Assembly (NCBI GenBank): GCA_900548565.1
Contig: URKV01000045.1
Coordinates: forward strand, 1-12,653
Source: an uncultured Collinsella sp.
GTDB lineage: Bacteria > Actinomycetota > Coriobacteriia > Coriobacteriales > Coriobacteriaceae
Length of the DNA stretch: 12,653 nucleotides
Direction: 5' to 3'
Shown: in pieces, positions 7,901 through 12,653 of the stretch
Layout of the letters: the number at the start of each line of letters is the position of its first letter
Position numbering within the stretch: the stretch's first letter is position 1
Made by a program: the position numbers and the translations under genes
The notes under the pieces: generated by a model
The model's database searches: none
Told to the model about the DNA's origin: nothing
Seen by the model: the letters and a program-made list of their open reading frames with translations, nothing else

Positions 7901-8799
7901 ATGCGCATGCGGTTGGGGTCGTCGACCTTGGCGTTCATGCCAATACACATGATGACGTCCTGCACGGGCGCGTCCTCGCGGCGCAGGTAGTGGAAGTCGT
8001 TGGTGGCGATGACCTTGACGCCCACCTGTTTGGCGATGTCGATGAGCGTGCGGTCCATCTGCTCGTCGGTCAGGCCGTTATCGGTGGTAATGCCGTGTTC
8101 CTGGATCTCGATGTAGAAGTCGCCGGGGTCGAAGGTGTCGCGGAAGGTCTCGGCCCACTTGATGGCGCCTTCCATGTCGCCGCGGTCGATATATTTGGGG
8201 ATGATGCCCGCGATACAGGCACTCGTGCAGATCATGCCCTTGGCGTGGCGGCGCAGGTTGTCGAGCGTCACGCGGGGCTTGTAGTAAAAGCCCTGTACGG
8301 CGGCCTCAGAGACCGTCTGCATCAGGTTAACGTAGCCCTCCTGGTCCTTGGCCAGAAGGATCATGTGGTAGAGCTCGGGCTTGTGGTCGCGGGCAAGGGT
8401 CTCGTCCGGCGTAAAGTAGACCTCGCAGCCAAAGATGGGTTTGATGACCAGGGGCGGCTTGAGCTCGTCGATGTTGCCCTTCTCGTCCCACATGGCCATG
8501 TCCTTCACATACTGGGCATGCTCGCGCGGGTTTTCCTCGGGATCGGGCTCCACCAGCTCGTCGCGGCGGTCCTTTTCCAAGAAGGCCTTGTCGTGGCTCC
8601 AGGTTTTGTACTCGGGCGTGTTGTGATTGACGGCGTCGCAGGCCAGCGCCAGGTCGGGCACGCCATACATGTAGCCGTGGTCGGTAATGGCGACGGCGGG
8701 CATGCCAAGCTCAACGGCACGGTTGACCATATCCTGGATACGGGTTGCGCCGTCGAGCATGGAGAAGACAGTGTGGTTGTGCAGATGGACGAATGCCAT
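4996..8799 (-). CDS. dnaE: DNA polymerase III alpha subunit
   Basis: A 1267-residue replicative polymerase, longer than the about 1160 of E. coli. Domains in order: PHP (about 3-275), polymerase palm, thumb and fingers, helix-hairpin-helix (about 905-925), internal clamp-binding motif QTSFFDMF (1002-1009), OB fold (about 1095-1185) and C-terminal domain. Catalytic aspartates are Asp467 and Asp469 (PDIDMDFDD) and Asp629 (MDFLGLRTLT). All nine PHP metal ligands known from mycobacterial DnaE1 can be placed (His7, His9, Asp16, His41, Glu126, His145, Cys195, Asp268, His270), so built-in 3'-5' proofreading is plausible. An extra charged segment of about 60 residues (58-118) splits the PHP domain, and a shorter one (about 785-805) follows RKPVAKKK, where many DnaEs have RKAMGKK. 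The ATG at 8799 has GGAG about 8 nt ahead. The SWIM-SNF2 gene follows 38 nt downstream. The 240-nt upstream gap probably holds the promoter; TAAAAT (plus-strand 8838-8843 region) is a possible -10 without a good -35. Confidence 0.97.
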   Translation of the reverse strand: MAFVHLHNHTVFSMLDGATRIQDMVNRAVELGMPAVAITDHGYMYGVPDLALACDAVNHNTPEYKTWSHDKAFLEKDRRDELVEPDPEENPREHAQYVKDMAMWDEKGNIDELKPPLVIKPIFGCEVYFTPDETLARDHKPELYHMILLAKDQEGYVNLMQTVSEAAVQGFYYKPRVTLDNLRRHAKGMICTSACIAGIIPKYIDRGDMEGAIKWAETFRDTFDPGDFYIEIQEHGITTDNGLTDEQMDRTLIDIAKQVGVKVIATNDFHYLRREDAPVQDVIMCIGMNAKVDDPNRMRMTGSEFYMKTEEEMRAMFPYCPEACDNTLEIADKCYVELDWDSIILPRFPLLDPGETHESQFRRECEKGLRQHYGDDWATREIGGVNIKERFEYEYKVICDKGFAAYFLIVAEYVQWAKDNGIGVGPGRGSAAGAIVAYAMNITAFDPLENGLMFERFLSPQRTEMPDIDMDFDDERRLEVVEHVRQLYGPEKVTHVITYSTIKAKQAINDAARVLDYPVYMGQRLSKMVSSDPKVKLKQVLDKQPGKEDLFNPDFAEAYKKDDDARRIIDTALSIEGLTRGEGVHACAVLICRDPVNEHVPTKLDTKGGVEITQYEGHTVADMGLLKMDFLGLRTLTVISKAKANIKKNFGIDIKEEEIPFDDPEIFKLMGSGHTAGVFQVESAGMTATIKNMKPTEYKHVVALIALYRPGPLGAGMVSSYINRMNGKEPAVSYDDRLDDILGETYGTMVYQEQVMLISVEMCGFSKGESDSRIRKPVAKKKIKLLTSTVLHWEDGSDETTYDHWMNGAIKNNYTREVAQKIWDDVLEFASYAFNKSHSAGYAILVMQTAWLKAHYPHEYMAAVLTSYTGKTDKIVHYVSACRHDGIPVLSPDVNESGTEFTATKEGVRFGLAGIRGVGTGVAQAIIAEREAGGPFKTLHDFVERVDSSQANRRVIESLIKAGAFDSTGYPRRQMMHFVDKNNPENIIDAAIKRQKDRASGQTSFFDMFGDVEGSGFEVSVPDPDGQEWDRHLKLSQEKEVLGIYVSDHPLRPFEYALSKARDFSFSQIDTGYEVQNPTGGTINQEIPEGKALWWAGMVSSVSKRVTKNGDPMGIVQLEDMEGEATVVVFPKTYKEAEGYLYGEVDPETGAQLSDAFVRIKGKLERSDRGDQIIAQEIVPLELNEENNKPKVFEVMVPNSRFSQGNMARLATVLTTNPGGDRVEIFIEQVDGRVLRAEVPAKVNARSIPLLAEAKAIVGNQGRVTVI

Positions 8800-8871
8800 G
8801 TGATGAGCTCCGATGCGGGTTCGTGTTCTGACTGAACGATTTTACCCCACGGCACGGACAGCACCCGAACC

Positions 8872-8895
8872 TAGCCAAACCCACACGGGTAGCTA
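8872..8895. repeat. Imperfect inverted repeat in the dnaE upstream region
   Basis: TAGC (8872-8875) and GCTA (8892-8895) flank ACCC (8879-8882), ACAC, GGGT (8887-8890), giving two short stacked stems with an uneven internal loop. It lies about 75 nt upstream of the dnaE start codon. There is no T-run on either side, so it is not a normal terminator. It could be an operator or a leader hairpin, or chance in GC-rich DNA. The rest of the 8800-9039 gap shows nothing I can identify. Confidence 0.25.
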
Positions 8896-9039
8896 ATTTG
8901 GTACCTTCAAAAAGGGGAATGAGGGCATCCAGATACATCGAGTATTACTGGAACCCCGGCGATGCGCGAAATGATTTGTGACGAATAGTCATGTCCATCA
9001 AGAAGGCTCGACGCTTCGGATAGCTCGTCAATCGATATA

Positions 9040-10239
9040 TCAATTCTTGGAGACCTGCATTCCTACCATTTTCAATGAAACAACGGCGGTAATTGCTATC
9101 GCGATTGTACCAATAATACCGAGCGCTATCTGAATGGGATATAACCCCAACACATGTCCAAATATGGAGAAAAACATTGCGGAAAAGAGAGCCCTTACCA
9201 GAGACGCGACGGAAAGGATCGTCGCGCGGAGATCGTCCGCTATCGCGTCTTGGATTAAGTTTTCCGAAGTGATGTACACCACTTCTGGGAGAAAACAAAG
9301 CACCATGCTAAGGCCAAACAAACACAGCGGATTTGAAGCGAACCACGGAAGAATCATGAAAAGGCCAGCCTCAATTAGCATCGAGCCGCGCATGGTATTT
9401 CTTTTCCCGAAACGCGATGAGAAGAAATCTGCTGCAATGTAGGCCATCGCATTTACTGCATAGGATGCACCGAAAAAGATTCCTATTATGGAGACGGGAG
9501 CATCAAATGCGTCGAATACCAACTGATTCAAGTTGTAATAACTCCCGTAGAATCCGTCGAGCATGCTTGTGCCGATTAGGAGAAGCAATACCGCAAAAGC
9601 GGATTCTCCAACGCGCCAGGTCTCGCGCCTGAACATCTTGGCTGCGTCAAACCTCCCCTTTTCTGATCTTTCAGAACGGGTCGTTTCCGTCCTCTCAATG
9701 GGATACAGAAGGAAAAGCTGCAGGAGATAGAAAACGGAGACACATACGTAGAGGGCACTCCAAGATACTTGGGCAATGAAAGATCCGAGCACAATTGCCA
9801 TTCCCGTAGCGATTGATTGCGCGGCAAGCAGCCGAGCGTTGATGGTGAGGAAGCGCTCTCCTTGACCGGCATTTCGGGCAATTTCATATAAAAGTGCTTG
9901 TTCGGATCCCGATTGAAGGGAGTAGGCGAGTGCCTCAACAAGGGAAAGCACGACAAGAAAGGGGCCTGAGAGCAACAGCATGCCGGCGGTATGGAAGAAA
10001 AGCAGCAGCACGCCCACTTGAATCGAAAACTTCTTTCCAAAGAAATCGCCTATCAGCCCTGTTGGCAGCTCGAGGACGACCGTTGCTATGTTGAACAGGG
10101 CTTGATAAAGCGCGATTTCCGTTACAGACATTCCTTTCTCCGCAAGGAAAAGTAGAAACACTCCCCGATTTAAAACAAATCCCGTGAGAACGAAAAAGGC
10201 GGAATAGACGTGCAGTTGCGTAATGGCATTCTTATTCAT
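9040..10239 (-). CDS. MFS transporter (drug-efflux-like), in lower-GC DNA
   Basis: A 399-residue integral membrane protein of the major facilitator superfamily with about 12 hydrophobic segments and both termini probably cytoplasmic. The loop between helices 2 and 3 carries motif A preceded by the efflux-type signature: ELPTGLIGDFFGKK (57-70, with Asp65, Lys69, Lys70). A second copy of the loop, ADFFSSRFGKR, appears in the C-terminal half. A charged central loop (ERTETTRSERSEKGR) separates the halves. This points to proton-coupled export of small molecules; the substrate cannot be told. Base composition is unlike the neighbours: lines I counted here are 40-52% GC against about 65% in dnaE, suggesting recent transfer. 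The ATG at 10239 lacks a clear Shine-Dalgarno sequence. It starts 103 nt after the DUF3284 gene and ends 240 nt before dnaE, so it seems to be a separate insertion and not part of either unit. Confidence 0.9.
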   Translation of the reverse strand: MNKNAITQLHVYSAFFVLTGFVLNRGVFLLFLAEKGMSVTEIALYQALFNIATVVLELPTGLIGDFFGKKFSIQVGVLLLFFHTAGMLLLSGPFLVVLSLVEALAYSLQSGSEQALLYEIARNAGQGERFLTINARLLAAQSIATGMAIVLGSFIAQVSWSALYVCVSVFYLLQLFLLYPIERTETTRSERSEKGRFDAAKMFRRETWRVGESAFAVLLLLIGTSMLDGFYGSYYNLNQLVFDAFDAPVSIIGIFFGASYAVNAMAYIAADFFSSRFGKRNTMRGSMLIEAGLFMILPWFASNPLCLFGLSMVLCFLPEVVYITSENLIQDAIADDLRATILSVASLVRALFSAMFFSIFGHVLGLYPIQIALGIIGTIAIAITAVVSLKMVGMQVSKN

Positions 10240-10299
10240 TTGGCACTACCAACAACTATTTTTGTCGGGCCGCTCGCTACTGATTCGAAGCCTGAAGTG

Positions 10300-10316
10300 T
10301 TCACAGTTGATGTGAA
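10300..10316. promoter_or_regulatory. Possible operator upstream of the MFS gene
   Basis: Perfect inverted repeat TTCACA (10300-10305), 5-nt spacer GTTGA, TGTGAA (10311-10316), centred about 69 nt upstream of the transporter start codon in the only intergenic space ahead of it. The size and symmetry suit a dimeric repressor or activator. No regulator gene is adjacent and no clear -35/-10 pair is visible, so this is only a candidate. Confidence 0.3.
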
Positions 10317-10342
10317 GAGCGGTAAAGCTTTTGAACAGGGTA

Positions 10343-10852
10343 TCAATGGAATACATCCGAAGCGTTTTCGGCAGTATCATCGGCGAAGGCGGGATTAGCC
10401 TTTACGCGGCGCTCACCCTCGATGTATTTGACGATTTGATCAATCGTCTGGTTGGCGTGGCTCTTGAGCTTGCGCTCATAGAAGAAGAGGCCGAGCTTGC
10501 CGCGCGTGCCAGACGTGTTGCCACCCACGCCCTGAAAATCCTCGGTATAGGTGAGCTCGCAGGCACCATCGCCAGCAGGTGCAGCCTCATAGCGCATGGT
10601 ATTGATGCCCGCCGCATACTGAAATCGGACCTCATAGAAGCACGGGTAGTCAAAGTGCTTGATCTTAACCTTAATCGCCGTGCCCTTAGCCTTGCCTTTT
10701 GCAGACTGGGCACGCTTCTCGTACTTATAGCCGTTGAGCTTGTTGCGGCTGGGACGCTTGCCCGTGGCGTTCTCGATATCCTGCATGATGGACCCCGCCA
10801 GAGCGTCAAAAAGCTCCTCCGGCGTCACCTTAAGCGTTTTGGTGAGCTGCAT
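10343..10852 (-). CDS. DUF3284 domain-containing protein
   Basis: A 169-residue protein recognised as the DUF3284 family, of unknown function. It opens with MQLTKTLKVTPEELFDALAG, has the alternating strand pattern KGTAIKVKIKHFDYPCFYEV (about 57-76), then INTMRYEA and CELTYTEDF, features seen throughout the family. It has no signal peptide or membrane segment, so it should be cytoplasmic. Family members are often found near sugar phosphotransferase genes in Firmicutes and Actinobacteria, but no such genes are here. The ATG at 10852 is preceded by AAGGAG at 6 nt, a strong ribosome site. A TACAAT box at 10886-10891 is a likely -10 element, giving a short leader and suggesting independent transcription from the addA-like gene upstream. 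No terminator is visible downstream. Confidence 0.85.
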   Translation of the reverse strand: MQLTKTLKVTPEELFDALAGSIMQDIENATGKRPSRNKLNGYKYEKRAQSAKGKAKGTAIKVKIKHFDYPCFYEVRFQYAAGINTMRYEAAPAGDGACELTYTEDFQGVGGNTSGTRGKLGLFFYERKLKSHANQTIDQIVKYIEGERRVKANPAFADDTAENASDVFH

Positions 10853-10885
10853 GATGGCTCCTTATTCGTTTGAACCGTTCGAGTC

Positions 10886-10891
10886 ATTGTA
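10886..10891 (-). promoter_or_regulatory. Candidate -10 box for the DUF3284 gene
   Basis: On the minus strand these bases read TACAAT, one mismatch from the sigma-70 consensus, about 34 nt ahead of the start codon. No good -35 hexamer lies 16-19 nt upstream. Position just before a strong ribosome site is the main support. Confidence 0.4.
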
Positions 10892-10938
10892 CCGCCCCAG
10901 GCTCTCCCATGCGTTGCGGTGCCATTTGGACGATTGAG

Positions 10939-10980
10939 GGCTTTACGGCCCCAAAACTAACCAAATAGCACCGTAAAGCC
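10939..10980. repeat. Long-loop perfect inverted repeat after the addA-like gene
   Basis: GGCTTTACGG (10939-10948) and CCGTAAAGCC (10971-10980) are perfect 10-bp arms around a 22-nt AT-richer loop. The element begins 8 nt past the addA-like stop codon and would fold in the 3' end of that transcript. The minus strand continues CCTCAATCG with no T-run, so it is not a standard intrinsic terminator. It may be a Rho-type or 3'-stabilising hairpin, or a dispersed repeat. Confidence 0.55.
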
Positions 10981-10988
10981 TGAGGTGG

Positions 10989-12606
10989 CTAGAGGTTGTA
11001 GGTGACTACTTGAGGTTCGGCGGGTTCGACGAAGATGGTTGGATCCGGCTGCTCCACGCGGACGAACTTGACGGTCACGGCCTCAAAGCCCGCCTTGTGC
11101 AGAACATCAGCGTAAACGCGCGCCTGCAGGGCGTGCTTCTCGAGCAGCTGGTCGGGCGTCTCATCCGGCGTGCCGCCCGTCTTGTAGTCGATGACCAGTG
11201 CGCACGACGGATCGGCCGGGTCGGTAGCCAGTGCATCGATGGCGCCCTCGGCATAAGCACCGTAGCGAGCGATGTCCTTGTCCTCGCAGCCCAGTGAAAA
11301 GAACGGCACCTCGGCGCGAACGCACGGCCACGCGAGCAGGTCGGCACGAACAGCCGACTTGAGCCAGCGGTCCAGGGCAACGTCGAAGCGTTCGCGCTGT
11401 TCCGGCGTCAGGTGCCACAGGCGAGCCAGGGCCTCGGCACGCTCAGCGGGCAGCGCATCGGCACCCATCTCGATGAGCCACTGGCAGGCAGCGTGGAAGG
11501 CCGAGCCCAGCGCCATGGGGTTGCCAACGGGCTCGACGGCGGCCACGTCTGCATCCGTCATCTCGGAACCATCCGACTCCGCATCATCGCCGGACTCGTC
11601 CATGGGCACGTGTGCCTCGGCGGCACGATCTTCCGTCTCGGCATGGAGCGCCGCGGCGATTGACGAGTAGCTATACGAATCACGCATCGGATACGGACAG
11701 ATGCCCATGCGCACGCCCACTGCCTGGGGATACACAAGCTCAAACGAATCGGGCTTGGGGTCGGCAGGACCGGGCACGGTTGAGCGCGCAGCATTATCGG
11801 CGGCATCGGCATCGCCGCGAACAAGCCTGCCCTCGACATCCAGCGAAGCGTTGGCCTCAAACGCCTGCTCGCCAAACGTAAAGTCCGCCAGCGAGATAAG
11901 CTCGTAGTCGCCCGGCTTGGAGTTGTCGAACACCAAACGGTCGCTATCGAGCTGCGGCATGTCCAGACTGTCGGCCGGCAGGATGCGGCGCAGCACATCG
12001 TAGGTCAGATCGGTCTCGACATCGAAGGTCGGCGCCGTCACCTTGCCGCGGCTCACGCCGGCATCCATCGCCAGAATGACCAGCTCACGCGCTCGCGTCA
12101 TGGCGACATAGAGCAGACGAGCCCGCTCCTCGAGCGAAAGCTGCAGGTCGTCGTTGCGCAGGCGAGCAAATGCCTCGGCGGGAGAACCCGTCGCACAGAC
12201 GTCCTCCATGAGCTCCGGCGGCAGCCACAGCGACGTGCCCTTGCCCTTAAACGCATGCTCAAACTGCTTTTTGACGTCATCGCCCTTCACAAAGGTCCCA
12301 TCGGCAAGCTTAACGCCATCAAAACGAGCTGGCAGTGCCACGACCTGCGCTCCGCCCTCGACACGCCCCATCTGAGCCGCACCGGACGGCTTGCGCACGC
12401 CAAAACACTCGGCAACCGCTACGACCGGATACTCCAGACCCTTGGACGCATGCACGGTCATGATGCGCACCGCGCCGTCGCCCTCCTCGTTGAGGGCACC
12501 CGGGGCCTCCTTGCCCGCCAAGAAGCGGTCGAAGGCCAGCGCGATGGAACGCGGCGAGTTGCCGAACTCGGCCTCCTCCTCGGCCACGGCGTCGAGCGCC
12601 TTGAGC
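10989..12606 (-). CDS. addA: AddA-type helicase-nuclease, C-terminal 538 residues (5' truncated by contig end)
   Basis: C-terminal part of a UvrD/RecB-like ATP-dependent helicase fused to a RecB-family nuclease, as in AddA of the AddAB complex that processes double-strand breaks for RecA recombination. Counting from the first genomic codon (L at 12605): helicase motif VRIMTVHASKGLEYPVV (46-62), motif VI LLYVAMTRARELVIL (164-178), then the nuclease with GSAFH (His371), AEVPF (Glu432), GAID (Asp457), DYKTG (Asp473, Lys475) and HALQARVYAD (Gln494). Nuclease residues look complete. No four-cysteine iron-sulfur cluster surrounds the nuclease, which argues for AddA over AddB. An acidic, probably disordered segment (about 321-356) joins the two parts. 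The Walker A half and true start lie outside the window; the partner addB is not seen and may lie to the right. Any residues upstream of L-K-A-L-D come from adapter and must be discarded. RecB-like or PcrA-type relatives are less likely because of the nuclease. Confidence 0.85.
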
Positions 12607-12653
12607 CTGTCTCTTATACACATCTCCGAGCCCACGAGACTCCTGAGCATCTC
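12607..12653 (+). other. Nextera mosaic end plus i7 adapter read-through (artefact)
   Basis: Bases 12607-12625 are the 19-bp Tn5 mosaic end CTGTCTCTTATACACATCT. They are followed by CCGAGCCCACGAGAC (12626-12640), i7 index TCCTGAGC (12641-12648, Nextera N704) and ATCTC (12649-12653), the start of the P7 sequence. This is exact library adapter and not a transposon in the genome. Translated on the minus strand it gives the known contaminant peptide containing MCIRDR. Confidence 0.99.

Noticed and set aside
5653..8835. Plus-strand open frame of 1060 codons antisense to dnaE
   Set aside because: It is a shadow of dnaE in GC-rich DNA. The translation is low in complexity (Val, Leu, Gly, His, Asp repeats), matches no family I know, and the opposite strand is an unmistakable polymerase.
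10246..10356. 36-codon minus-strand frame with ATG between the DUF3284 and MFS genes
   Set aside because: No ribosome site, overlaps the DUF3284 3' end, no recognisable similarity.
12607..12625. Tn5 mosaic end as evidence of a transposon
   Set aside because: It is followed by Nextera adapter and a barcode, so it comes from library preparation.

Overview
The window reads as about 12.6 kb of one chromosome from a high-GC actinobacterium. Gene content and protein sequence style (DnaE with a coriobacterial-looking PHP insertion, a SWIM-SNF2 helicase, an AddA-type nuclease, a one-iron superoxide reductase, a DUF3284 protein) suggest the class Coriobacteriia, probably Collinsella or a close relative. 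The genus is an inference; no rRNA is present to confirm it.

Both ends of the sequence are artificial. Bases 1-38 carry an Illumina/Nextera i7 primer tail with index CTAGTACG. Bases 12607-12653 are a Nextera mosaic end followed by i7 adapter with a different index, TCCTGAGC. True genomic sequence runs from about 24-39 to 12606. Both outermost genes are therefore cut, and the apparent N-terminus of the right-hand gene is translated adapter.

All seven genes lie on the minus strand, so transcription runs right to left. In that order they are: the 3' part of an addA-like helicase-nuclease gene (10989-12606); a DUF3284 protein (10343-10852); an MFS transporter in visibly lower-GC DNA (9040-10239); dnaE, the replicative polymerase alpha subunit (4996-8799); a SWIM-SNF2 helicase 38 nt downstream and probably co-transcribed with dnaE (1493-4957); a small superoxide reductase (965-1327) followed by a good intrinsic terminator (887-919); and the 5' part of a two-domain NAD+ synthetase gene (39-847), whose glutaminase domain has lost its catalytic residues.

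Three of the seven products handle DNA (AddA, DnaE, SNF2). The rest are a mix: oxygen defence (SOR), cofactor synthesis (NadE), export (MFS) and an unknown (DUF3284). I see no CRISPR array, tRNA, rRNA, transposase or phage gene. The longest stretch without a gene is about 240 nt (8800-9039), which probably holds the dnaE promoter but shows no clear element. The points most worth a second look are the degenerate NadE glutaminase domain, the large insertion in an apparently intact DnaE PHP domain, the low-GC transporter segment, and the adapter artefacts.
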